Below are positions 43,101 to 56,400 of a DNA stretch of 64,000 bases, piece by piece. Origin of the DNA: Hedera helix (lineage: Eukaryota > Streptophyta > Magnoliopsida > Apiales > Araliaceae); contig OX359286.1 in the NCBI GenBank assembly GCA_947179155.2, positions 38,826,664-38,890,663 of the forward strand. Direction: 5' to 3'. The position numbers and the translations under genes were made by a program. The notes under the pieces are model-generated. The model saw only the letters and a list, made by a program, of their open reading frames with translations. It did no database searches and was not told where the DNA came from. The stretch's first letter is position 1, and every line of letters begins with the position of its first letter.

Positions 43101-43130
43101 TTCATCAGCCAAGTGATCTACACCCTCCAT
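34198..43130 (-). CDS. ACX1: Peroxisomal acyl-CoA oxidase 1
   Basis: A FAD enzyme of the first, H2O2-producing step of peroxisomal fatty-acid beta-oxidation (acyl-CoA to trans-2-enoyl-CoA); in plants ACX1 also shortens jasmonate precursors. Fourteen exons: 43,130-42,993; 42,179-42,071; 41,951-41,890; 41,623-41,414; 41,161-41,074; 40,974-40,812; 40,008-39,810; 38,730-38,533; 37,803-37,672; 36,771-36,651; 36,348-36,238; 35,881-35,812; 34,674-34,491; 34,407-34,198. Phases agree and give 664 residues, the same length as Arabidopsis ACX1. It starts MEGVDHLADERRKAQFDVES. Visible sites are the FAD-contact motif CYAQTELGHGSN, RSLEDHSPLPGITVGDIG, and the catalytic base E424 in ACTYEGDN. The C-terminus is SSL, a PTS1-type signal. 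Odd residues: the family's YLWCSG reads YLCSSG (C406, S407). Introns contain at least one MITE. Confidence 0.96.
34817..35012. mobile_element. MITE in ACX1 intron 12
   Basis: About 196 bp with ends AATATT...GGTGATACCATG and the inverted counterpart CATGGTATCACC...AATATT. An inner pair of inverted blocks (CTCGCATAAATTA) sits at about 34,849 and 34,945. It can fold back almost completely and has no coding capacity. AATATT may be terminal repeat or target duplication; because it is a palindrome, sequence alone cannot decide. Confidence 0.65.
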
Positions 43131-45054
43131 TTAGTCTTCCTTCTTCTTCGTCTTCAAATCAAAATTCACAAAATCCCCAGATTCACTGCAGAGCTGCAGA
43201 CATTATACGGCTGTTATTTGCAGAGAAATTTGATTACTACATTAATTGCAGAAGACAAGAAAACGTAAAAAATATAAATCTATGCATGAACGAATATCTA
43301 CAGAATCTAATTACCAAAAACAGGAAAAAGATAACTTTCCAACTGAATCTGTGAGAATAACAAGAAATATGCTTGTAGATCAAGACTATATGGTAGCTCG
43401 GACGGAGTTGTGTTTCCCTAGGAAAATACGGGTCACATTCAAAACGGAAAAAAAATTATTTTCTGTTCACACGGCCGTCCAATAAATTTGTTTCAAAAGA
43501 AACCAAAAACTAAATAGGAGAATTTAGATTGATACCCTTTTTTGGCTGAACGAAGATGCAAGTGAATATGCCCTTGTTGCAAATTTGGAAGCTTAAAAAA
43601 AAACTACTCCCTTCTTGCCAAATTCTAAAATCACTATTAATTTTATAAAATTAATTTAAATATTTTTCAATTTAATATTAAAATAATTAATTTAATTTTT
43701 AAAAATAATAAATCTTACAACTAACAGTATTTTTTAAATAACTTATAATATTTATATTTGTATCGACATAAATTAAATAAATTTATGTTAATTTTGAATT
43801 TAAAAATATTTAAAATTAATTTTTAAAAAATTAATAATAATTTTATAAATTAAAACAGATGAAGCATAATACTGAATAAATAATCTAATACTGGATATTT
43901 ATTTATAATCACAATGGATTTACTATTATTATTTGCGGTCATTAGAATAGAAGATATTTATTTTGGCATGTATAAAATATTAAAATTGATGTATATATGT
44001 CAACTTCGTGTAAATTAATGTGCTTATATTAAGTTTTAGGACCGCATAGGATTATTGATCGAAGTCTTAATTTGACCATTGCGTGTTGACTTTTTGATTT
44101 TATATAAAATTTGACACTTTGCCCCTTTAATTGCTTTTATACAGGACATTAGTTATAGTTTGATTATATATTTAATTAATTAAATTGAATAATTTATTTG
44201 ATTATAATCAAAAATTTAAATTTACGTAATTTTAATATTCAAACAAATATCTTAATTGTGAGGTAATTAAATAACAGAAAATCGAATAACAATTAACAAT
44301 CATAATAATTCATAACCTTAACAAAATTTAATAGTTTAAAATTAATAATTCATAATTTCACAAAATTTAATTCATGTCATAATAATTAACAATTAAAAAT
44401 AGTTTTTCTAAAAATAAAAAAAATCGGTTAACCGAACAATATAATTTTTATATCCAAAAACAAAATTGTAAAACGGTTATAACAAAAAATGTTCAAATAA
44501 TTAAAATATTTTGATTAAAAAAATTCGATTCAATTTAATTTAATTATTCGATCTTACCTCCTTTTTACTGGGTTCTACTCACGGCCCACACAATGAATTG
44601 AGAAGCAAACAGATTACAAGAGAGGATCATTTTTATTAGTACGAGGTTAGACGTTTAAATGGGGAAAAGCTAGATAGGAAACCAAATATTCAACTATTTT
44701 CCTAATTAGGGAGATGAATGTTGGAGGGAGGAGAAACCTTAATTACATGAACAATCATAATACTGATTTTATCTAGAAACATATACTTTTTTTGTTCCTA
44801 AGAAAAGCTAAACTATTAGCATGAGTAAAAACGGCGGAAGTTAAAAAAAATTACACGCTTCCAAATAGGGACTGATTATAAAAAAAATTATTTTATTTTA
44901 TCTCTTTAATAATGAACTATCTTTACTAATCTCTTTAAAAAATATTAAAAATTATGTTAATTATCTTTCTCAAATATTAAATTAAACACAAGTCACATTT
45001 CGGTATAATTATTTATAATAAAAATAACAAATGTAATTACTCAATATATATATA
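43131..45054. other. Intergenic DNA upstream of ACX1
   Basis: The first few hundred bases should hold the ACX1 5' leader and promoter. Beyond that the sequence is very AT-rich (for example 43,620-44,500) with no gene, and small plus-strand frames at 43,041-43,485 overlap ACX1 exon 1 or lack domains. Confidence 0.6.
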
Positions 45055-45081
45055 CTAGTAGTACACCCGTGTCTATGACAC
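45055..45081 (-). mobile_element. Helitron-like 3' terminus
   Basis: Read on the minus strand: hairpin GTGTC-ATA-GACAC (45,069-45,081), ten bases, then CTAG (45,055-45,058) followed by T. A short hairpin about 10 nt before a CTRR end next to a T is the Helitron 3' signature. The body would extend rightward. No 5' TC end or Rep/helicase frame was found. Confidence 0.4.
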
Positions 45082-45262
45082 TGCTACCGCTGCCGATTGA
45101 AAGATGAAGATGACAAATTAGAGTAATAAAAGTTGCTGAAAGATGAATATGAGAAATTAGAGGAATGCGAGTTGCTGTTAACGAAGGGTGAGATTTATTC
45201 TATTTTTTGGACGGTCCGGATCTAATTTTAGGAGATGAGCGGGAGATTTTTTTTGTTATATA

Positions 45263-45264
<2 letters not shown>

Positions 45265-45324
<60 letters not shown>
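45265..45324. repeat. (TA)30 microsatellite
   Basis: About 60 bp of uninterrupted AT/TA dinucleotides, roughly 200 bp inside the Helitron-like terminus. Confidence 0.95.
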
Positions 45325-45330
<6 letters not shown>

Positions 45331-45489
45331 GATTTCGCAATTAATATCAAGTAGCTATCGATCACAATTACAATAGCACTGAATTAAAACTAACAGCGAG
45401 AAAAATAATAAAATTAAGTAAAAGTGTGTTATTAACAACCTCTTATATTTTTTAAAATTTGTCAACACATTGTTACTTTTACTTACGCT

Positions 45490-45860
45490 AGGCTATTCTC
45501 AATCATATATCATGTAACCCCAAGTGATCCTGACTAGTATTTTGCTGAACTCGCCGGATATTTTCTTCTGCGATGTACCGGAAAGTTTCACAGGAAAAGA
45601 AACAATGCCATTGATAAAAGTCATTATGATTGTACAGTTCCGCACGAACCACGAGGTCCCACTGGACTGGACTGGCGCGGCTACTACTGATCTGGACAAA
45701 GGAATGGGCTGCCAAGGTCTTACAGCAAGAGAGGAGTTATTCTCTTCGTTGCAATTCACCGACCTGGGGAGTACAGAGGCATACGTGAATTGGGTGGGAG
45801 GAAGAAAGATTTTTGATATGGAAAGAGTAATTAAAGGTCTTTTTATTTATTTTTAAAAAA
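45490..45860. other. GC-richer segment open on both strands, unidentified
   Basis: This block is clearly less AT-rich than its surroundings and open in frames on both strands: plus 45,524-45,856, 110 codons, containing NHEVPLDWTGAATTDLDKGM; minus 45,759-45,499, 86 codons, containing VRPWQPIPLSRSVVAAP. I recognise neither protein. Its position inside a possible Helitron suggests a captured gene fragment, but this is inference. It is not claimed as a gene. Confidence 0.3.
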
Positions 45861-46624
45861 AATTGTCATATGACATAATCTTCTTATTAAGACAGCAGAT
45901 GACATCATGTACTCCGTACTTTCACAATACATATTTAGCCTTTTCTTATTCTAATTGGACTTTCGATCCAACTCTTTCCTTATCTTATTTTGATTAGAGT
46001 TTAATTTGCTTACTCCTAAACCTAATAATTTTTCTATTTACTTATTATTATATGACATTTTTAATTTTCATTACGTATTTAAAAAAAAATACTTCAAAAT
46101 TGTCGTAACATGTGTCGAGGCACCCGGTAAGATTGATTCTCCTTCCCAATTTTGCCGACAATTGTGCTCCACAATAATATTACGTTAAACGCTAAAATTA
46201 ATTCCCGTCCATTTAATTTTTCATTCAATGTCCTCCAATTTTATTGTTTTTAATAACAGAACGCAATTATTTAGGAAATTGATATCAAGACATTGATATG
46301 CTTCTGCAGATTACTAGTTAACAAGAAATGGACGAAGCCTTTTCCTTGCATATAAATGGGACCAAAAAAGAAAACTAAAGAAAAGAATCAAAAGAACTGT
46401 CTGTCTGCTAAAGATTCAATTAATATGAGCCAAGAGTGAACACAACCTACAAGTTACAGACAAAGGACTGACCTTAATAATTTCTAAGACCCAAAAGCTT
46501 ATTTCAGATGCTCCCACCAATAAAATGTAACTAACCTTAAACCAGACTACACATTGTTGTCATTGTATTAACGTGAAATTTCTCTAAAGCTCATCAGCAC
46601 TGAGCTAATTACCAGTCTACAGTC
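45861..46624. other. Intergenic DNA and probable MYB 3' UTR
   Basis: AT-rich. No gene recognised. The stretch at 46,480-46,624 is presumably the 3' untranslated region of the MYB-related gene that ends at 46,625. Confidence 0.6.
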
Positions 46625-49216
46625 CTAAACTGCATGGATAGGACCATTGCCGGAGGTCACGCCTGAACTGCCAGACGCAGGATTAGCATGGAAAGCAGAC
46701 TGCCTACCAGAACCTTCAAGTAGCTTTACTGAGAGAGAGGAAGGACCAGCATTGCCAATGGATTCCCCTAAGCTGAGTTCTGACATGCTAACAGGCTCGT
46801 CAACATTAATTGGGTTCTTGGAATGCACTGCCATTGGCTTAAGCACCTTGTGACTCTCTGTTTTAGCTGGCTCTGAGCTGCACCCTGACCAAAATGGGAA
46901 GGAGAACGGGACAAAAGGAGATGTATAAGCAGGATACACAGGATAACAATATTGTGAGTTCTCTAGTTTTGGAGGGGCAGTTTCGCCATCATTAGAGTTG
47001 GCAGATTCCATGGACTCACATTCCTCTTCAACAGCAGGAGCTGGCAATGGATCGATTTCGTTCTCAGCTTGTGAAGGGTTGACAGAAAAAAAATCCCGTG
47101 ACACCATTGGAGTTTCAACTGACTATAGGATCCAAGGAAAGACAAGAGGACAATAAGAAACAAATATGTGTGTGTGTGTGTACATGTATACACAAATAAA
47201 GCACATACTTACAAAGTACTAATTTGCATGCACCTAAATATTATACCGGCTACAGAATTGGTAAGAGACAATAAAGACTAAGAAACTTGAACTCTAGGAC
47301 CAGTTTGGCTACTAATCTAGTACAGAGAAATATACATACTGCTACATTGGACAATACCTATGGTACCTAGTTGATATTTCATACCCAGATTGAAAACTAA
47401 GGGGATAATCACTTTGTATTTATGTTGCTCAGGTATGTGAACATTCCATAATTTTACTATAAAGGAGATTGGTAAATCCAATAAATAATTAATGCTGTCA
47501 GAAACAAGCAGCGGTGACTGGCAAGACATATGGAAGAGTTATTACATGACCGCAAAACATCTCCTTTACACTACATGGTGTGTATAAGGATGCTCGGTCA
47601 AATCATATGCATAAATATAGAGGAAAATTACTTACTTCATCAGCTACAATATCAAAAAGGCTCGATCTTCGCTTTCTCCTAGACATATTGCTTTGCCTGA
47701 TGAAATATTTCTGGGCATGGCTGGCCACCTGAGTGGGTGTTCTTGAAATTACATAATGGCGAGCAATTCCACGCCAGTCACCTTTGCCAAGCTTATGTAA
47801 ACCAAGTAAGAACATCCTATGCTCCTCTTCAGTCCACGGAACACCTGCAAAAAAAATTAAACCATTTCAGAAAAGAATAAAGGCATATATTGTTGGGTAA
47901 AACAACTCAAAGCAATTCAAAATGATAAAACTAGAAGTGATATTGCAGATTCTCAAATGATATGTCCATTTATCATTGCATGGAAACTTAGCAGCTGAAT
48001 GAGGCTCCAAACATCATCAAAATATCCCAATGCAACAAAATTATTATTGGTATATGTAAGTGCTTTACTGTGTGTGCCATTACCTTTTTTGTACGACTCT
48101 TGCATATATACAACTTTTGTACGACTCTTGCATATAGACAACAAATGGATTAAAAATTATTTTGTGTTTAAATACCAAGTATAATAAAAATGTTCCTTCT
48201 AGGAACCAATGCCAAAACAGGTCAAAGCACGTCTTTAATTCGTCACACCAACCATATTATTAGCTGTCCACTCCAGTAAAATAATGTCTCTGAACCCTAG
48301 AAAGATTAAACTCATCATAGAATCAGAACTTAACATGATATTATACTATATCAGGGCCTTATAACATTGTTCATCAACCACTGTAGTTGTTACAAACGAA
48401 TTGGGAGCTCCAAAATAATCGCAATTTGAACCTTCACACATATTTGAACCTTCACACATATTGCAACATATTATGAGGCCTCATCAGTAGCCTAATTCTA
48501 TGCATAAGGTAGTAAGTTTACAGTTTACACGTTGGCAGAATAAAAGGGGAACACAATATCATCAATTTGAAATGCAAAGCAACTTCTAATGAATAACTTT
48601 CTGAGAACAACAAATAAGTGAACTGTTACAAATGAAAACTATACTAGAAACAAAAAATTGAAATTAACAAATATGATCACAAGTAAATGAATGTACTCTT
48701 TGAAAACTATACAAAATGAAAAAAATAAACTAAAACTCTGTATTCTGATTTTCAGCTGATTATTTTTGACTAATAACTCCTTTCATCACTTAATTAACCC
48801 AATCCAAGGCTAACGCTAAATTAGAACGGTATTAATACGTAAAACAAAAAATCGTTATAAGAAAATAAAACAAACAAAACATAAAAAAGAAGAAGGTCAA
48901 ATTCAATTACACACACATGGGTGCCCAAGATTGAACCTTTCTTTCTTTCTCGACTAGATGACGAGCCAGCAACAAAATCCTCAGATGCATAGCCATCGGC
49001 GGTGGTGGCACCGTGATCAGGGGTGTCGCCAGGAGATTCGTGGCCGTTCCGGAGTGTGGCGTTATTGGATCCGGTGTAATGGGTCAAGTTACCCATACTG
49101 GCACTTTTACGGATCAACCCATCAGTCAATCTAACCCCAAAGATCTTCACGCCCCGGTTCGGACAGGTTCGCAAGTTGTGACCATTATGGCTGCAATGCG
49201 AGCAGCGTCGGGTCAT
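46625..49216 (-). CDS. MYB-related (SHAQKYF-type) transcription factor, KUA1/MYBH-like
   Basis: A nuclear single-MYB regulator; Arabidopsis KUA1 (At5g47390) represses peroxidase genes to promote cell expansion and affects senescence and hypocotyl growth. Three exons (49,216-48,937, 47,844-47,636, 47,122-46,625) encode 328 residues. In order: an N-terminal CX2CX4HX4C knuckle (C5, C8, H13, C18 in CSHCSHNGHNLRTC); KIFGV at 24-28, matching the R/KLFGV repressor motif; the conserved IRKSASMGNLTHYTGS; a MYB domain at about 94-145 with WTEEEH and SHAQKYF (135-141); the basic SRRKRRSSLFD; and a C-terminal region with AVHSKNPINVDEP, an EAR-like LSLGES and RQSAFHANP, all shared with KUA1. The start is the ATG at 49,216 (MTRRC): the longer open frame upstream begins at a GTG codon. 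Splice sites are GT-AG and phases agree. Confidence 0.93.
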
Positions 49217-51239
49217 TTCTCCGAAATCGAACCAACCCACCTTTGAGTTCAGAGAATTTTATAGATCTTTGAATTCAGAAAATTTTATAAATTCGATTTT
49301 ATTGGAGTAAGATAGGGGATTTGGGGATTAGGGTTTGGTGGAGGTAGGGAAATTTTGGTTTTTGTTGGATTTGGTTTGAAGTATGCATGTGTATCCAGGA
49401 GCTTCTCAGAGGTGAGAATGGAATGAAGTACGATATAGCTACGTGTATTGATTTTAGAGGGAGAAATAAGAATCCCCTTAAATATAAATTTAGGTCTTGC
49501 GATTTTATTGTGTGATGGGAGGACTTTATGGCGACTTTATTTTCACATAAAATTATATTGTGCTAAAAATATATTAATTTTTACTGTGATTAAATATATT
49601 AATTAATTAGTCATATATTTATATTAATTCATAAATTATTCTATTTTATTTACTCTCAATGGTAATATAAGTATATATTTTAAAAAGTATATAAAAAAAT
49701 ATTCTTATGCAACTTGTATTTTTGGGGAATAATATTTGCACTCATAAATTTGCTAGTTGTCATCCATAGATATGCTTTCTTGTTCCAGTTTATATTTATA
49801 TGCATCTTAAAAAAAGAAGCAAATGTGCTTGTAATGAAATAAAAGGTTAAATATCACTCATTTTTTTAATAAATAAATATAAATAAAATAAGATTTACCT
49901 GAATAAGATTAAATTAACCTCAAGGGTAGCTTAAGCAGTAATAGTTTTATTGATAAAAAAAATATTATTTTACATATTTGTATATTTCGGAGGTCTTTTG
50001 TGTGTAGCAGTATGCAGAGAATATTACTACCTTTTTTTAAAAATTAAATATATATTTTTAAACGGCAATTTTAAAAAAATACTATGTCTTTAAATGTATT
50101 CTTGGAATTAACTAAAAATTTAATAGCCCAATGTTAAAATGACAGTAACAAAATAATAATAAATTAATGATATAAAATTACATTTTTTTAAAATAAATTT
50201 TAAAAAATAAATATTTATAATTTTGGAACAGATGGAGAAGATAATTACTTGTTAAAATAGGCAACTCTGGTAGCCAAATGAATTTTGAGTTGCTCCCTTA
50301 TTTTCTTTTTGGGTTGTTGAGTTGGGAGAAAGGGACATATCATATTTTTTAGTGCAGAGTGTGGAAACGGATAACAAAATTAAAGACAGTCCACATGAAG
50401 TCGCAGACGTGAGAAGATGCGGTGTATTTATGTAGAGAGACAGAGAGAGTTTAGCAGAAGAAATAGACAGGAGATACATCAAAAATGAGGGTTTTAATAT
50501 TTGTATAATATATATATTTTTATGATAATTTTATTATGTTATAATTTAATTCGAATTTAAAATTTTACTCGGATTGTTATATAACACATCGTGATAAACA
50601 TTTAAACTTAATTGCAACAACAGTTACTCTACAATACTTTTGTGTGAAATGGGGAAAAGAAATTTGGTCCAACCTCATGCAAAGACTAAGAATAGTTGGT
50701 TACCAAATCAGAATATTATTTTTTAGTAATTATGAATTTAGTATTGCATCAATTTTATAAATGTTTTATAATTTAAATTACATTTTTTAAAGTTATTATT
50801 ATCATCAATTAATTTTAAAATTCACAACTATATGGTTGTGGCAACAAATGCCATATTTCTACCCCTAATATCCTTATTTGTTGAAGCATACAGTGGAGAT
50901 GCTGGATTGGTACTGTACATGTGGGGGAACACTTGTGTTTGAGGATGGCCACGTTATCATCAAAGAAAATTTATTGGACGGGAGATAATTAAAGAGGGCC
51001 AACTCTATCCTCTTTTTTCTTTTATTTTGTGGAATTTGATAATGTGTTTCACGTCGGATGTCCTACTTGACCTTCTTTACTCGATTATCTCGTTATACAT
51101 AGAGAATTGATATGTTAATATGTGTTTTTGATATTTTAAATATTTTTTAATTTTAATATGTATTTTTGATATTTTTATATAAAATAAAATAAATTATAAC
51201 TTTATGAATTATATAAAAATAAAATGAAAGCTTTCAAGA
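49217..51239. other. Upstream region of the MYB gene and AT-rich intergenic DNA
   Basis: A TTAGGGTTT telo-box-like word at about 49,328 lies in the likely 5' leader or promoter of the MYB gene. The rest is AT-rich, with a GAGAGACAGAGAGAG tract near 50,440. No gene or clear transposon was recognised. Confidence 0.55.
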
Positions 51240-52715
51240 TTGCGAATTTCAACCTCAGGATAATCCCTACAAACTATTACATAATTAGTACAATGTCCGA
51301 ACTCCGCAACATCTGTTTCCTTGCCTTCTGGTATGCATGAAATTGGTATTCCAAGGATTCCTTAGAAGATTTCTGCAATCCTTAATGAGGGATGGTTCAC
51401 CACATTACCACCTTCAATTAATAGCACGGCTCTTTTCGAATCAATTTCAACTTCCAGCCGGAGGATCCGACGAATCCATGCTAACGTCAACCCCTCACGA
51501 AGAGCCCACAACTCAACAGTAAGCACACTACAAGACTCAATCTTGCCATAAAACCAACTCACTCATTCACTTCTGCCTCAGTCCACATATTACAACCGAG
51601 TCAAGGCCATGCTTAACACTAGCATTCGTATTGAGCATGAGCCATCCGACCTAAGGTGTTTTCCAAATTATAGGAGAACTTTAACAACTATGGCTATTTT
51701 TATGAACAGTAGGAAAAGCAATTTCAAGATCATCCAAAAAATAAAGGATTTGCATGTTAGACTCAAACTGGGTAGGAGTAATATTTTCAATTGACTCTTT
51801 GCTGCGGTTTTCCAAATGGTCCACTTGATAGCAATGAAACTAAGATGATCTTTAGCAAAAGAAAAAGAGGAGACCATCCTGGGATTGAGGCAGGTTTTTA
51901 GGCATTCAGTAGCAGACATGGAGAATAACGGAGGATTGTCCGGGTCTGAAATATACATGTTCCATATCAATTTAGCCTTCGGGCAATCTCTCAAAGCATG
52001 AATAGTATTCTCAGTGGCAACCCCACATCTCAAAAAAGTAAATTCAATACACATACATTTACCTTTTAACACGAGCTTCATTAGTTAAAAAAAATTCCTC
52101 CAAAAGAAGACTTTAATTTTGTGGGGGAATTTTACTTTGCCATAACCAATTCCAATTCTCAGCAACAAGGGATGAGGGCTCATTAGCCTCTTGAAGAAAT
52201 TTATAGGCTTCCTTAGCCGTTAGAATACCATCATGAGGCTTCCCCCAGATAAGCCTTTCCGAACCTCTATCCATCCTAGGAACTGGGATCCCTAACAGGT
52301 TCAAAGGAGTTTGGATTTTATCTGAACTTCACTAGTTGTCCTCCCTAATATGTTACTCACTCCCTCCTCTCTAATGTTAGAATCAATTAGATCACACAGG
52401 GGCCCTTGATTGATTCAGGAGTCGAACCACAGAGAAGTCTTAACCTCATCCCCAACCTTCCATTTAAAACCATTTATCAATAGTTTCAAACTTTTAACCA
52501 CACCATTCCAAGAGTTAGAGACAACGCTGTTAATGGGACACTCAAGAATGTTAGTTTGTTACATATTTGTTCCTCCACATATCAGCCCAAAGGCTCATAT
52601 CGCACCCAATAATTTTCCAGCCAATTTTTACCAGCATTGCGACATTAGATTCTCTCGCCTTTCTAATCCCCAAGCCTCCCATATTTTTAGGTTTCTTGAC
52701 CTCCTGCCAGTGAAC
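51240..52715 (-). pseudogene. LINE (L1-type) remnant, 3' portion
   Basis: Minus-strand frames carry hallmarks of plant L1 retrotransposon ORF2 C-termini. There is a post-RT segment at about 52,560-52,710 (HWQEVKKPKNMGGLGIRKA), a zf-RVT-like segment at 52,304-51,668 (LIWGKPHDGILTAKEAY, then ATENTIHALRDCP), and an RNase H-like piece at 51,562-51,362 (ELWALREGLTLAW, EIDSKRAV). Several stops and frame changes separate them, so it is dead. The copia element at 52,716-58,094 cuts it at TGAAC, and it continues at 58,095. Confidence 0.8.
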
Positions 52716-53382
52716 TGTTGGGTTATTCCCTCCTATGTGGGTAGGCCCAATTAGTAGCCCATATGGTCTATTGACCCATATGGATGATATAACATAGGGT
52801 TTCAGGAAAAACAGAAGTAACGAGTAACAAAAACATAAGAGAGGAAAAGGAAAACTGATTCCCGCAGGAAATAGTGCAGTATTTTACAATTCAGTGATCG
52901 GAAGGTCATTCGTGGTCCGATTGGGCTGATTTTTGGAGGGTGACGCCGTAACTTGTTGGTCTTCAATCTGAACGGTGGGATTGAGCATCGGAGTCTCCTA
53001 ACATCAGGTTTTGCTATACATTATTGATACATTTTTAGCGAGAGTTTGTGGAGTTTTTAGTTTCCTCTTGTTATTCTTCTTGTTGAAGATGTATACCAAG
53101 AATATGTTATTCTTGATGGTTGTTGCTGGTTTATGCCTCTAGTTTTTGCTAGAGAGAACATTGTATTACCCGTTATTATTGATAGTGGAAGATTTGGTGG
53201 ACTACGGTCCCGTGGTTTTTACTCCTCACATCGAGGGGGTTTTCCACGTTAAAATTGTTTGTGTTCTTGTGTGCGTTTGTTCTTAATTATTAACTGCTTG
53301 GATTATTTTTCTTATTGGGTTTACACAAGAGGGGAGAATTATATTGTTTCGCTGTGCTGTTTGGTTTGTTTTTCTCCCAACA
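52716..53382 (+). repeat. 5' LTR of the copia element
   Basis: 667 bp, starting TGTTGGGTTATTCCC and ending TTCTCCCAACA, with the terminal inverted repeat TGTTGGG/CCCAACA. I did not identify a definite TATA box. Confidence 0.95.
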
Positions 53383-53384
53383 AG

Positions 53385-53396
53385 TGGCATCAGAGC
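53385..53396 (+). other. Primer-binding site (tRNA-iMet type)
   Basis: TGGCATCAGAGC, two bases after the LTR, one change from the common plant initiator-Met primer site. It is the same word used by the Tekay-like element in this window. Confidence 0.85.
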
Positions 53397-53433
53397 TGTG
53401 GTTGTTATTGAACTGTTTGCCTTGTGTTAAACG

Positions 53434-56400
53434 ATGGAAACTAATACAAGTAGGATGGTAACTTTGAATGGTTCAAATTATCATATTTGGAAAGGGAAAA
53501 TGGAGGACCTCCTTTATGTGAAGGATTATTATTTGCCTGTGTTTTCTGATGTGAAGCCTGAGAAAAAGACCGATGATGAGTGGAAAATTCTGCATCGTCA
53601 AGTGTGTGGTTACATTAGGCAATGGGTTGATGATAATGTTTTGAATCATATTAGTGGAGAGACTCATGCACGCAGTTTGTGGAGTAAGCTTGAACAGTTG
53701 TATGCTCGAAAGACGGGGAATAATAAATTGTTTCTGATTAAGCAGATGATGGCATTGAGGTATCATGATGGAAAACCTTTGACTGATCATTTAAATTCCT
53801 TTCAGGGGATTATTAATCAATTAGCTGCAATGGGTATCAAGTTTGATGATGAGATACAGGGATTATGGCTGCTTGGTACATTGCCGGATTCGTGGGAGAC
53901 GTTTCGAACATCGTTGTCTAACTCCGCTCCAGATGGTAAAATTACTATGGATTTGGCTAAAAGCAGTGTTCTGAATGAAGAGGTTCGAAGAAAGTCGCAA
54001 GGTATCTCTTCACAGTCAGATGTGCTAGTTACAGAGAGAAAGGGGAGGAGCAAAAGTAGATATCCGATGAATAGAGGCAAGAGCAGAAGCAAGTCCAACA
54101 AATTTGCAAATGTAGAATGTTTTCATTGTCATGAGAAGGGGCATATCAAAAAATTTTGTCGCCAGCTCAAGAGAGAAAACAATATGGGAAATGGTAAAGA
54201 AAAGAAGAATGACGACAATAAGGATGATAATCGAGTTGCTACTGTTTCTGATGATTTTCTCATTATGTATGATGAAGATGTTCTTAATTTTACTACTCAT
54301 GAGATGAGTTGGGTCATTGATAGTGGTGCATCAGTTCATGCTACGTCGCGAAAGGACTTCTTTACATCCTATGCAGCAGGTGACTATGGGGTTGTAAAGA
54401 TGGGTAATGATGGAGTGTCGAAAGTTGTTGGCATTGGGGATGTGTGTTTGGAGACTAACAACGGTACAAGGTTAGTTCTCAAAAATGTTAAGCATGTTCC
54501 TGATATTCGGTTGAATCTGATTTCTGCTAGTAAACTTGATGATGATGGATTCTGCAACGTCTTTGGTGGTGGACAGTGGAAACTTACTAAAGGCTCTATG
54601 GTTGTGGCTAGAGGTAAGAAATGTTCAACATTGTACACGTTACAGGCAAAGCTCTCTACAGACATTGTTAATGCAGTGGAGAATGATAGTCAAGCAGAAT
54701 TGTGGCATAAGAGACTTGGTCACATAAGTGAAAAGGGACTGAAGCTATTGGCCAAGAATAACAGTTTATCTGGGTTAAAATGTACACAGTTGGAAAAATG
54801 TAGTGATTGCTTGGCTGGAAAGCAGAACAGAGTTTCATTCACGAGTTCTCCATCACGAAAGTCAGATATACTTGATTTGGTACACTCCGATGTATGTGGT
54901 ATGAAAGTAAAAACACTTGGTGGTTCTCTTTACTTTGTGACATTCATTGATGATCATTCGAGGAAGATATGGGTGTACATTTTGAAGACCAAAAATCAAG
55001 TACTTGATGTATTTAAGCAATTTCAGGCATCAGTTGAGAGACAAACGGGAAAAAAGCTAAAGTGTGTCCGAACAGATAATGGAGGTGAGTACATAGGCCC
55101 CTTTGACGAGTATTGCAGAGAGCAGGGTATTCGACATCAAAAGACACCTCCTAAGACTCCCCAGTTGAATGGTTTAGCAGAGAGAATGAACAGGACCTTA
55201 GCTGAAAGAGTTAGAAGTTTGCTTTCACAAGCAAAATTACCGAGTTCTTTTTGGGGTGAAGCATTAAGTACTGCTGTGTACTTATTAAATTTGACACCAT
55301 GTGTACCGTTGGATTTTGATGTACCGAACAAAGTTTGGACAGGTAAAGCGGTTTCTTATGATTCTTTGCGTGTTTTTGGATGTAAGGCATTTGTGCATAT
55401 TCCTAAAGATGAGAGATCAAAGGTTGATGCGAAAACTCGGCAGTGTGTATTTATTGGGTATGGTCAAGATGAATTTGGTTACAAATTGTATGATCCGATT
55501 CAGAAGAAAATAGTTCGAAGTCGAGATGTTATTTTTATTGAAAACCAGACTATAGATGATATTGAAATGTCCGAGAAGATGGTACCGAATAACCTTGATG
55601 ATCTAGTTGACTTAGATCCAGTTCCTTTGACATCCGAATTTTCTGAGCCTATGAAAGAAATTCGGGATGAGAACGTGGATTTAAATGAGGCAGATGTTCC
55701 TATACAGGAAGAAATACATGATGATGCTCCCGAGTCACCACACTTGTTGGAACACCCACATATTAATGTTCGGAGGTCTACTCGAGACCGAAAAGCTTCT
55801 ACACACTATTCTCCTAATGATTATATATTGTTGACAGATACAGGAGAACCAGATAGTTATGAGGAAGCTATGAAAGATGAATATAAAGAGGAGTGGGTTG
55901 ATGCCATGCAAGATGAGATGCAATCATTGCATGAGAATCATACATTTGAGTTGGTGAAACTGCCTAAGGGTAAAAGGGCCTTGAAGAATCGGTGGGTTTA
56001 CAGGGTAAAGCAAGAAGAACACACCGCATGTCCACGGTACAAGGCTAGATTGGTTGTGAAGGGATTTACACAGAAAAAGGGTATTGACTTCGATGAGATT
56101 TTTGCTCCAGTTGTGAAAATGACATCCGTTCGGGTGATACTTGGCTTAGCCGCTACACTTGATTTAGAGGTTGAGCAGATGGATGTGAAGACTGCCTTCC
56201 TACATGGTAATTTAGAGGAAGAGATTTATATGGAACAACCGGAGGGCTTTGAAGTGAAAGGAAAAGAAGATTATGTGTGTAAATTGAATAAAAGTCTTTA
56301 TGGCTTAAAGCAAGCGCCGAGGCAGTGGTACAAGAAGTTTATGTCAGTTATGGGGGAGCATGGCTACAAGAAAACTTCTTCGGATAATTGTGTATTTGTG

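Noticed and set aside
49217..49240. Longer start for the MYB gene (MGWFDFGE...)
   Set aside because: The upstream extension begins with GTG, not ATG. The family starts at MTRRC.
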